DNA of 14,747 bases, taken from NCBI RefSeq assembly GCF_946479975.1, contig NZ_CAMLIX010000129.1, positions 1 to 14,747 of the forward strand, in the 5' to 3' direction. Below are positions 1 through 6,640 of this stretch, one piece after another (the stretch's first letter is position 1; every line of letters starts with the position of its first letter). Position numbers and translations under genes: made by a program. The notes below the pieces were generated by a model. The model worked only from the letters and a program-made list of their open reading frames with translations, made no database searches and had not been told where the DNA came from. The DNA is from an uncultured Flavobacterium sp. (lineage in GTDB: Bacteria > Bacteroidota > Bacteroidia > Flavobacteriales > Flavobacteriaceae).

Positions 1-52
1 AGTGTTTTAGTAAATCTTCTGAAGTAATTACTTGTGCTTCTAATGTTTTCAT
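1..52 (-). CDS. 5' end of a leftward gene, product uncertain (possibly DinB-like)
   Basis: An ATG on the minus strand (bases 52-50) opens a frame that stays open to the window edge and reads MKTLEAQVITSEDLLKH. Only 17 residues are visible. A promoter-like TAnnTTTG box lies about 30 bases upstream, which supports a real start. The N-terminus resembles what I remember of small flavobacterial DinB-family proteins, but 17 residues cannot establish a family, so the product is a guess. There is no signal peptide. It is divergently oriented to the large secreted-protein gene at 288. Confidence 0.55.
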   Translation of the reverse strand, partial: MKTLEAQVITSEDLLKH

Positions 53-82
53 GGTTTTAAAGTTTAAATATTTTTAATACTT

Positions 83-90
83 CAAAAGTA
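83..90 (-). promoter_or_regulatory. Candidate -7 box for the leftward gene at the left edge
   Basis: Read on the minus strand this is TACTTTTG, an exact match to the Bacteroidota -7 consensus TAnnTTTG, about 30 bases before the ATG at 52. A TTG triplet (105-107 on the minus strand) lies only 14 bases upstream, shorter than the usual 17-23, so the -33 half is weak. Confidence 0.4.
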
Positions 91-101
91 AAATGGGCTG
101 G

Positions 102-117
102 TGACAACAGTTTGTCA
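102..117. promoter_or_regulatory. Short palindrome TGACAA-N4-TTGTCA, possible operator
   Basis: A perfect 6-bp inverted repeat with a 4-base spacer covers the expected -33 region of the leftward promoter. A further TGACAA half-site is at 222-227. The position suits a repressor site, but a 6-bp palindrome can arise by chance and no regulator is identified. Confidence 0.25.
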
Positions 118-253
118 GCAGGAAAAAATATTTTTTAGTTATTTTCTAAATTTTAAAATTTTAACAAAAATGAGATTAAAATTCATTTTTACTAAAATGA
201 CAGCTAAAAATCATAAAATACTGACAACCAAAAAATTAAAATAAAATTATTCG

Positions 254-261
254 TACCTTTA
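254..261 (+). promoter_or_regulatory. Weak -7-like box upstream of the 1351-aa gene
   Basis: TACCTTTA matches TAnnTTTG except at the last base and lies 26 bases before the ATG at 288. No good TTG is seen 17-23 bases upstream. The rest of 53-287 is AT-rich with no credible ORF. Confidence 0.3.
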
Positions 262-287
262 AGACACAACCTAATAAAATATGAATT

Positions 288-3200
288 ATGAGAGCTGCTC
301 TACTTCTACTTTTATTACTCTATTCGACCCTGTCATCATCACAAGGAATTACAGTCGACACCACCAGTTTGGGCATACCCGAACTAATACGAACAGAATT
401 AATGCAAAATGGCTGTTCCAATGAAAGTAATTTTAGATTCTCCTCGCGTCAGGGTATTGGTAAATTCACAAACAGCAATCCGAACTTCCCTATTTCAAGC
501 GGCATTATTATACGAAACGGAATCGCCAAATACACAGAAGGTCCGTACAATGGCCTTAATGAAAGCAGTAAACTCAACAATGCTACTGATAGCAATCTAC
601 AACTAATCAGTGATAACAATGGACAAACTGTACCTGTGACAGATGTTAGTTTTCTTGAATTTGATTTTACACCTTTATCCAGTAATTTTAGTTTTGATTT
701 TCTATTTGCGTCCAATGAATACGGCGAATTTCAATGTGGCTTCAGCGATGTTTTTGCTTTTATTTTGACTGATTTAACCACGGGAACTTCTACAAATCTT
801 GCTGTAGTGCCAGGAACAAATACGCCTGTTTCTGTCAAAAATATTAGAGACCAGCAATATAATTCTTCCTGTTTGTCTGCCAATGCCAATTTATTTGATC
901 GTTACAATCTTAGTGATCCCGCTCAGTCCTCCATTAATATGAGAGGCGAAACCAAAGTTCTGACAGCTGCTTCAACAGTAATTCCAAACAGAACGTATCG
1001 TATCAAACTAGCAATTGGCGATTATAATGACAGTAATTATGATTCAGCAGTTTTTATAAAAGGAGGCAGTTTTATGACAACCATGAATTTAGGTCCCGAC
1101 AGAACAATTTGCGAAGGCGAAAAAATTACTCTTACATCAGAAATCGTGGGAAATTTCAGTTATGTATGGACATTAAATGGAGTTGAAATTCCAAATGAGA
1201 ACAGCAATTCTTTAACTGTTGATAAAGGCGGTACTTACGGCGTTACAGCCACACTTTCTGGCTGCGTGATAAAAGACGAAGTGGTTATTGAACAGCTGGT
1301 TATTAAAACGCCTCAAAATTTGACTGCCTGTTATAACACGACTGGCACGTATCAATATGATTTAACTGCTAATAACTTAGCATCATTAGGAATTGATCCT
1401 ACTAAATATGCTATTTATTACTTTGATTCTTTAGTTACAGCAAATTCAAATGGACCAGCGATACCAGAAAATCAATTAAAATCGTATGCAAGTGCTGGTA
1501 ATCAAACTATATACATAAAAGCGGTGCCTGTTTATGATAAAACATTTTTTTGCAACAATGTCGTTTCATTCAATTTATTGGTAACTCAACCCATAAACGT
1601 AGTAAAACCACCTGATTTAAATGTTTGTGACAACATTTCTAAAAATGTATCTGTTGATTTAACTACTCAGGAAAGCATAATTTTAAATGGATTAAATTCT
1701 TCCGAATACAAAATTAGATATTACAACAGCGAAGCAGAAGCAAACAGTGCCAGAAATAACATTGCAGATCCAAAAGTATTTCGTACCACTTTATCACAAT
1801 CACCAAAGACAATTTGGGCACGAATTGAAAACATTTCGAGCGGTGTTTGCTACACGACAGTTAATTTTAATATTATAGTTAATTTGCTTCCTGTTGTAGA
1901 TCAAATTCCAAATGTAATTGCTTGTAATAGTTATACCTTACCACCCATTCAAAATGGCGAATACAATACCTCAATAAACGGAACAGGAACTACATTAAAT
2001 GCTGGATATGTCGTTACCAAAAGTGGCACTTATTACATTTACAAAGGTCCAAATGCAAACAACTGCACCAATGAAACTTCCTTTAATGTCACGCTGCTTT
2101 ACGAAATTGGTTTTAAAAAAGAAGCTTGTGGTCAATATGTGGTGCCGCGCGTGCCTGCTGGTGGCTTTTTCACGCAATCAGGAGGACAAGGAGATTCTAT
2201 CCCTGAAGGAACAGTATTTACAACCAGTCAGACCATTTATTATTACGTTGTACTCAATGGTTCGGTATGCCGTGACATTCCTGTGCCTTTTACAGTTTAT
2301 CCGTTACCTTTAGTAGACAAACCTGCAAATGTGGTGACTTGCGATTCTTATACACTTCCCGCGTTGACGAACGGAAATTATTATACTTTACCTGGAGGTT
2401 TAGGCAGAGCATTAAGGGCTGGTGACAGAATAACTTCAAGCCAGACCATTTACATTTTTGCAAATGACGGAAGATGTACAAATGAGAATTCATTTAAAAT
2501 TGACATTGTCAATACTCCTATTTTTGTTCCGATAACGCGCTGTGGAAGTTTCACTTTACCCGCAATTGCCATTGGGGGTTACTATGAAAGTCCTGGCGGA
2601 CAGGGGAAAAACATCCCCGCTGGAACTGTAATTACCAGTTCGCAAACCATATATTATTATGCCTCAACTACAACTGCACTCAATTGTACCGAAAATTTGA
2701 GATATGTAATTACAATAAATCCACTTCCGTTAGTAGACACACCAGCCAACAGAGTAGAATGCAGTCGTTACGTATTGCCTCCGTTGACAAATGGTAACTA
2801 TTTTACACAAACAAAAGGTGGAGGAAAAGCATTAAAAGCGGGCGACGTCATTACTTCAACCCAAACAATTTACGTTTATGCTTCAGGACCTTTGTGCTCC
2901 AATGAACATAGTTTTATTGTCGAAATAAAACCTCTTCCTCAAGTTGACAGTTTTACAGACGTGGTAACCTGCGTTGATTTTAAACTTCCAAAATTGAGAA
3001 ATGGAAAATACTATACCGCAACAGGAGGTCCAAAAGGTTTAGGGACACAACTTACCGAAGGAACAATTATAAACACTACTCAGACTATTTTTATTTACAA
3101 CGAATGGGCAGATTTTACATCCTGCAGTAACGAAACCTTTTTCAAAGTAAATTATAACGGAATCGATGTTGGCAATTTTAGCAATGTAAACGTCTGCGAC

Positions 3201-4343
3201 AGTTATACTTTGCCTTCATTACAACTAGGAAATTATTACGCACAGCCTGGCGGAAAAGGTCCTGTAATTCCCGCAGGAACTGTTATTACCAATTCGCAGA
3301 AAATCTACGTCTATGCCATTGTCGGAACGCGTCTGACTTGTTCCAGCGAAAAAAGTTTCACGATTACTATTTCTAAAACACCTGTATTGACGAGTGCTCC
3401 AGATGTTGCAATTTGCGAAAGCTACACTTTACCTCTTTTAGCTGTTGGAAATTATTACAGCGAACCCAACGCAGCTGGTACTACATATACGGCAGGACAA
3501 AAAATAACGTCAAGCCAAAGAATGTATATTTATGCAGCTGCGCCTACAAATTCCAATTGTTTTGCTCAAGATGATTTCGATATAACCATTTATCCTCTCA
3601 AAACTTTTTCGATCCCAAACGCAATCATCTGTGTCGATTATCAAACGGGAACCTTACAGCATTCAGTTGAATTAAATTCGGGAATAACGTCTCCAGATTA
3701 TACTGTTGAGTGGTATTTAAACGGAAGTAAACTAAGCAGCGGTTCTACCTACACCGCCATTCAAGAAGGAATTTATACGGTTGTTCCCGTCAAAAACGTA
3801 CCCGATATTGGTAACGACTGCGGTTACAGCCCTACGACAGTTACCGTCGGAAAATCCAGTCAGGCCGTTGCAACAGATTCCGAATCAGATGATTTCACAG
3901 ATAATATTGATATAATCGTAAACCTGACAAATGGTTTCGGAAGCTACGAATACCAGCTCGACGATGGCGATTTTCAAACAAGCAATATATTCAAAGATGT
4001 CGATTCTGGTGAACACGCTATTACGATACGAGACATTAAAGCCAATTGCGACCCTCTGATTTTATTTGCAAAAGTGCTCAAATATCCCAAATTTTTTACT
4101 CCAAACGCCGATGGTTACCACGATACTTGGAACATTCCAGACTTGGCGTATCAGCCAGACGCCGTCATCACTATTTACGACCGCTATGGCAAACTCTTAA
4201 AAATGATCAAACCTTCTGGCGCAGGCTGGGATGGTAATTTTGATGGCGGTGCGCTTCCGTCTTCAGATTATTGGTTTCGGGCAACCTACATGCAAAATGG
4301 AGTAATCGAAGAATTTAAAGCCCATTTTAGTTTAAAAAGATAA
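288..4343 (+). CDS. Choice-of-anchor L / repeat-rich cell-surface protein with T9SS type B sorting domain
   Basis: This is a 1351-residue secreted protein. Residues 1-19 form a Sec signal peptide (MRAA, a Leu run, then SSSQG). Residues about 45-265 resemble the choice-of-anchor L domain, with conserved-looking stretches such as FDFLFASNEYGEFQC and IKLAIGDYNDSNYDSAVFIKG. Several Ig-like segments follow, then eight tandem modules (about 541-1100) built on C-x-x-Y-T-L-P-x-L, G-N-Y-Y, GG-x-G, an AG-x-x-ITSSQTIY strand and a second Cys near C-S/T-N-E. Residues 1266-1351 form the gliding-motility-associated C-terminal (CHU_C, T9SS type B) domain, with FFTPNADGYHDTW, YDRYGKLL, GWDGNFDG and an FSLKR end. 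I infer outer-membrane transport by the T9SS and an adhesin-like surface role; no catalytic motif is visible. The ATG at 281 is out of frame, so 288 is the start. Confidence 0.9.
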   Translation: MRAALLLLLLLYSTLSSSQGITVDTTSLGIPELIRTELMQNGCSNESNFRFSSRQGIGKFTNSNPNFPISSGIIIRNGIAKYTEGPYNGLNESSKLNNATDSNLQLISDNNGQTVPVTDVSFLEFDFTPLSSNFSFDFLFASNEYGEFQCGFSDVFAFILTDLTTGTSTNLAVVPGTNTPVSVKNIRDQQYNSSCLSANANLFDRYNLSDPAQSSINMRGETKVLTAASTVIPNRTYRIKLAIGDYNDSNYDSAVFIKGGSFMTTMNLGPDRTICEGEKITLTSEIVGNFSYVWTLNGVEIPNENSNSLTVDKGGTYGVTATLSGCVIKDEVVIEQLVIKTPQNLTACYNTTGTYQYDLTANNLASLGIDPTKYAIYYFDSLVTANSNGPAIPENQLKSYASAGNQTIYIKAVPVYDKTFFCNNVVSFNLLVTQPINVVKPPDLNVCDNISKNVSVDLTTQESIILNGLNSSEYKIRYYNSEAEANSARNNIADPKVFRTTLSQSPKTIWARIENISSGVCYTTVNFNIIVNLLPVVDQIPNVIACNSYTLPPIQNGEYNTSINGTGTTLNAGYVVTKSGTYYIYKGPNANNCTNETSFNVTLLYEIGFKKEACGQYVVPRVPAGGFFTQSGGQGDSIPEGTVFTTSQTIYYYVVLNGSVCRDIPVPFTVYPLPLVDKPANVVTCDSYTLPALTNGNYYTLPGGLGRALRAGDRITSSQTIYIFANDGRCTNENSFKIDIVNTPIFVPITRCGSFTLPAIAIGGYYESPGGQGKNIPAGTVITSSQTIYYYASTTTALNCTENLRYVITINPLPLVDTPANRVECSRYVLPPLTNGNYFTQTKGGGKALKAGDVITSTQTIYVYASGPLCSNEHSFIVEIKPLPQVDSFTDVVTCVDFKLPKLRNGKYYTATGGPKGLGTQLTEGTIINTTQTIFIYNEWADFTSCSNETFFKVNYNGIDVGNFSNVNVCDSYTLPSLQLGNYYAQPGGKGPVIPAGTVITNSQKIYVYAIVGTRLTCSSEKSFTITISKTPVLTSAPDVAICESYTLPLLAVGNYYSEPNAAGTTYTAGQKITSSQRMYIYAAAPTNSNCFAQDDFDITIYPLKTFSIPNAIICVDYQTGTLQHSVELNSGITSPDYTVEWYLNGSKLSSGSTYTAIQEGIYTVVPVKNVPDIGNDCGYSPTTVTVGKSSQAVATDSESDDFTDNIDIIVNLTNGFGSYEYQLDDGDFQTSNIFKDVDSGEHAITIRDIKANCDPLILFAKVLKYPKFFTPNADGYHDTWNIPDLAYQPDAVITIYDRYGKLLKMIKPSGAGWDGNFDGGALPSSDYWFRATYMQNGVIEEFKAHFSLKR
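1905..3595 (+). repeat. Eight tandem protein modules of about 75-80 residues (coding repeat)
   Basis: Within the 1351-aa protein, eight diverged copies begin at CNSYTLP, CGQYVVP, CDSYTLP, CGSFTLP, CSRYVLP, CVDFKLP, CDSYTLP and CESYTLP. Each continues with G-x-Y-Y, usually a GG-x-G turn, then an ITSSQTIYxYA-like strand and a second Cys. The copies differ substantially at the DNA level, so the expansion is old and not a recent slippage product. Paired cysteines in each module could form disulfides outside the cell. Boundaries are approximate. Confidence 0.85.
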
Positions 4344-4349
4344 TACTTT

Positions 4350-4464
4350 GGGCGTGCCACCATCCCGATAAGAGGGCAAATTTAGACTACGGTTATTCGC
4401 CCTCTTATCGGGACGCTGTCAGGCTGTCCGCGTTACTTCGGTAACTTGCTCCCATCCTTCACGC
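4350..4464 (+). ncRNA. Structured repeat-like element (three-way-junction RNA candidate)
   Basis: The element starts 7 bases after the preceding stop codon. Bases 4352-4356 (GCGTG) pair perfectly with 4460-4464 (CACGC) as an outer stem. Inside lie a 14-bp perfect inverted repeat (4364-4377 with 4399-4412, extendable to 15 bp, 21-base loop) and a hairpin GTTAC-TTCG-GTAAC (4432-4445) with the very stable cUUCGg tetraloop. Neither hairpin is followed by a U-tract, so this is not an ordinary intrinsic terminator. It is more GC-rich than the flanks. The plan recalls dispersed GGGCGT...CACGC-type elements I believe are common in flavobacterial genomes, but I cannot verify copies here. Function is unknown; strand is assumed from the neighbouring genes. 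Confidence 0.55.
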
Positions 4465-4481
4465 GAATAACAAGAACATTT

Positions 4482-4516
4482 TTGGAAATTTAAGTTTTTA
4501 ATCCATTATATCTTTG
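4482..4516 (+). promoter_or_regulatory. Candidate promoter upstream of the octamer array
   Basis: TATCTTTG at 4509-4516 is an exact TAnnTTTG box. A TTG at 4482-4484 lies 24 bases upstream, slightly beyond the usual spacing. If used, it would give thiL a leader of over 200 bases carrying the palindrome and the whole repeat array. Confidence 0.3.
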
Positions 4517-4530
4517 GAAATACTTTGGAT

Positions 4531-4550
4531 AGACGCACTGCGGTGCGTCT
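4531..4550. repeat. Short GC-rich palindrome AGACGCAC-N4-GTGCGTCT
   Basis: A perfect 8-bp stem with a TGCG loop, followed by CTACAG. It stands out against AT-rich flanks and has the look of a REP/MITE-like dispersed palindrome. Similar sequences with an AGACGCAC stem seem familiar from other bacterial genomes, but only one copy is in this window and no T-tract follows. Confidence 0.55.
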
Positions 4551-4565
4551 CTACAGAAAAAAAAC

Positions 4566-4741
4566 CTTAGAACCTTAGCAACTTAGAATCTTAGCATCTT
4601 TAAAAAAAAAACTTAGTCCCTCAGCATCTCAGAATCTTAGCATCTTTAAAAAAAAAACTTAGTCCCTCAGCATCTCAGAATCTTAGCATCTTTAAAAAAA
4701 ACCTTTGTACCTTTGCAACTTAATAACTTTGGAACTTACAG
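4566..4741 (+). repeat. Degenerate 8-bp-period repeat array ending at thiL
   Basis: The array consists of in-phase octamers: CTTAGAAC, CTTAGCAA, CTTAGAAT, CTTAGCAT and so on. It is organised as three 46-base units (4566-4611, 4612-4657, 4658 to about 4703), each of four octamers followed by CTTT and an A-run. Units 2 and 3 are identical for 44 bases; unit 1 is diverged. Octamer spacing continues in 4702-4741 as CCTTTGTA, CCTTTGCA, ACTTAATA, ACTTTGGA and ACTTACAG, right up to the thiL ATG. It looks non-coding. Confidence 0.85.
4708..4731 (+). promoter_or_regulatory. Two TAnnTTTG boxes inside the array, candidate thiL promoters
   Basis: TACCTTTG (4708-4715) and TAACTTTG (4724-4731) both match the Bacteroidota -7 consensus exactly. 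They are 16 bases apart, which is two repeat periods. Start sites 5-7 bases downstream would fall at or just before the ATG at 4744, giving a very short leader. No clear -33 TTG is seen, so use of these boxes is an inference. Confidence 0.35.
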
Positions 4742-4743
4742 AA

Positions 4744-5790
4744 ATGATTGAAGATAAAAATCAGCAGAGAACTAGTATTGCTCAATTGGGCGAATTCGGC
4801 TTAATAGAACATTTGACTAAAAATTTTGACGTTACTCAAGAATCGACTTTAAAAAGTATTGGCGATGATGCGGCTGTTCTTGATTTTAAAGCCAAAAAAG
4901 TAGTCGTTTCTACCGATTTATTAGTTGAAGGCGTTCATTTTGACTTGGCTTACATGCCTTTAAAACATTTAGGATACAAAGCAGTTGTAGTCAATGTTTC
5001 AGACATTTGTGCCATGAACGCAAAACCGACTCAAATTACGGTTTCAGTAGCGGTTTCAAATCGTTTTCCGCTGGAAGCATTAGAAGAATTATTTGCGGGA
5101 ATCACTCATGCTGCAAAAGAATATAAAGTTGACGTTATTGGCGGTGACACTACCTCATCTCAAAAAGGTTTAATTATCAGCATTACCGCAATTGGAGAAG
5201 CTGACGAAAATGAACTAGTTTACCGTAATGGAGCCAAACAAACCGATTTATTGGTTGTTACCGGAGATCTTGGTGCCGCATATATGGGATTACAAGTTTT
5301 AGAACGCGAAAAACAAGTTTTTCAGGTAAACCCAAACAATCAGCCTGATTTAGATCCTTATACGTATTTGGTAGAACGCCAATTAAAACCTGAAGCTCGA
5401 AAAGATGTTCGTACTTTGCTTCATGCTTTAGACATCAAGCCAACAGCAATGATTGATATTTCAGACGGATTATCTTCTGAGATTATTCATATCTGTAAAC
5501 AATCAAAAGTGGGTTGTAATTTATACGAAGACAAACTGCCTTTAGATCCGCAGTTTATTTCGACTTGCGAAGAGTTTAATATCGACAGCACAACAGTTGC
5601 TATAAACGGTGGTGAAGATTATGAACTTTTATTTACGATTGACATCAATGATTTTGACAAAATAAAAGGAAATCCAAACTTCTCTGTAATCGGACATATG
5701 GCAGAAGAAAACGAAGGAATTCATCTTGTAACTCGCGCCAACACAAAAATTGCTTTAAAAGCCCGCGGTTGGGATGCTCTTAGTGAGTAA
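4744..5790 (+). CDS. thiL: Thiamine-monophosphate kinase
   Basis: ThiL phosphorylates thiamine monophosphate to thiamine diphosphate with ATP, the last step of thiamine cofactor synthesis, in the cytoplasm. The 348-residue length fits the family. Visible signatures, in order, are GEFGLIEHL near the N-terminus, SIGDDAAVL, VSTDLLVEGVHFD (acidic Mg-ATP site), the KHLGYKAVVVNVSDICAMNA segment, VIGGDTTSS, VTGDLGAAYMGL, IDISDGLSSE and the late NGGEDYELLF motif. I chose ATG 4744. The frame stays open upstream to a TTG at 4705, but that would encode the octamer repeat, and MIEDKNQQ fits the expected N-terminus. No other thi gene is in the window. The gene ends at a strong terminator, so it is probably monocistronic. 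Confidence 0.95.
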   Translation: MIEDKNQQRTSIAQLGEFGLIEHLTKNFDVTQESTLKSIGDDAAVLDFKAKKVVVSTDLLVEGVHFDLAYMPLKHLGYKAVVVNVSDICAMNAKPTQITVSVAVSNRFPLEALEELFAGITHAAKEYKVDVIGGDTTSSQKGLIISITAIGEADENELVYRNGAKQTDLLVVTGDLGAAYMGLQVLEREKQVFQVNPNNQPDLDPYTYLVERQLKPEARKDVRTLLHALDIKPTAMIDISDGLSSEIIHICKQSKVGCNLYEDKLPLDPQFISTCEEFNIDSTTVAINGGEDYELLFTIDINDFDKIKGNPNFSVIGHMAEENEGIHLVTRANTKIALKARGWDALSE

Positions 5791-5824
5791 TTCAGTTTTT
5801 AGTCGCAGTATTCAGTTTACATAT

Positions 5825-5861
5825 CCTAACAGGTTTCAAAAACCTGTTAGGTATTTTTTTT
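5825..5861 (+). terminator. Rho-independent terminator after thiL
   Basis: A 12-bp perfect stem (5825-5836 with 5840-5851, starting CCTAACAGG) closes a 3-base loop and is followed by TA and a run of eight T. It lies 34 bases after the thiL stop. In the opposite direction the trailing sequence lacks a good T-tract, so it mainly serves thiL. Confidence 0.9.
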
Positions 5862-5941
5862 AAGTTTTCAGAATCAAAATCTAAAATCTTGCGAGCATCC
5901 TTACTTTTTGGAATTTGGATTTTTTATTTTGGAATTTCATT

Positions 5942-6640
5942 CTAAAAGAGCCCTTTACTTCTTGCTTCTCGAACTAAATCATCATCAGAGTCGGTTCTAA
6001 CTTTGAGTAATTCTTTCAGATGTTTTTTTCTTTTTTCGATTGCGTTTATAGAAATTGGTATATTCTGAAGCATTTCGTTAACTGCTGCTCCTTTAGCTAA
6101 ATGAATTAAAATCTGTTTATCGTACTGATCAATTTCAATGGCATTGTGCGTAGTCTGATTCAGCATTTTTACAACCGACTGGCTGTAATATTTTTCATTT
6201 CTTATTACTTTATCAAAAGCCAACAGCAATTCATCAAAAGTAAGGTCGTTTTTAATTATTAATCCATTGGGCTGAATGGTTCTAATAATTGTTTTAATTT
6301 TTAGAAGTTCAGTGTACATGGTAAGCAGAATAATTTTGCAGGAAGGCATTTTTGCCAGCAGCAATCTCGCCAGATCTACACCAGAAAAAAGCTCTTTTTC
6401 TTCGTAAGGCGGCATACTGATATCCAAAAAAGCAATATCAAATGTGGGTGTATTACGATCTTCAATTATATCATAAGCCGATCTGCAATCGTGTGCTTGT
6501 GAAATCAAAAAATCATATTGATTTGGATTATAACGAGTTATCGCATTTTTATATCCTTCAATAATAAATGGATGATCATCTACTATTAAAATATTTTTTT
6601 TAACTAATTGCGGAACTTGAGCTGTTAAATCAAATGTCAT
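5942..6640 (-). CDS. NarL/LuxR-type two-component response regulator
   Basis: This 232-residue regulator has an N-terminal receiver (about 16-140) with the acidic pair D21/D22 in ILIVDDHP, the phosphoacceptor D73 in FLDISMPP, the switch T107 in ILLTMY and K130 in IIKND. The key receiver residues are therefore present. Residues about 165-232 form a helix-turn-helix of GerE/LuxR type (IDQYDKQILIHLAKG, then ISINAIEKRKKHLKELL), somewhat degenerate. The ATG lies inside the end of the kinase gene (11-bp overlap, ATGACATTTGA), so translation is probably coupled and the kinase is its partner. The N-terminus has about 14 residues before the receiver. Target genes are unknown. No clear hairpin terminator follows the stop. 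Confidence 0.92.
   Translation of the reverse strand: MTFDLTAQVPQLVKKNILIVDDHPFIIEGYKNAITRYNPNQYDFLISQAHDCRSAYDIIEDRNTPTFDIAFLDISMPPYEEKELFSGVDLARLLLAKMPSCKIILLTMYTELLKIKTIIRTIQPNGLIIKNDLTFDELLLAFDKVIRNEKYYSQSVVKMLNQTTHNAIEIDQYDKQILIHLAKGAAVNEMLQNIPISINAIEKRKKHLKELLKVRTDSDDDLVREARSKGLF

Noticed and set aside
1999..2313. 104-aa overlapping frame within the surface-protein gene
   Set aside because: It is a frame-shifted shadow of strongly recognisable repeat modules, with no domain or start signal of its own.
4364..4412. Intrinsic terminator of the surface-protein gene
   Set aside because: The hairpin is long but has a 21-base loop and is followed by ACGCTGTC, not a T-tract; it fits better as part of the larger structured element.
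4566..4701. CRISPR array
   Set aside because: The 46-base units are contiguous and made of 8-base sub-repeats, with no unique spacers and no cas genes nearby.
4705..4743. TTG start extending thiL by 13 residues
   Set aside because: These codons translate the octamer repeat and promoter boxes; the ATG at 4744 gives the expected ThiL N-terminus and length.
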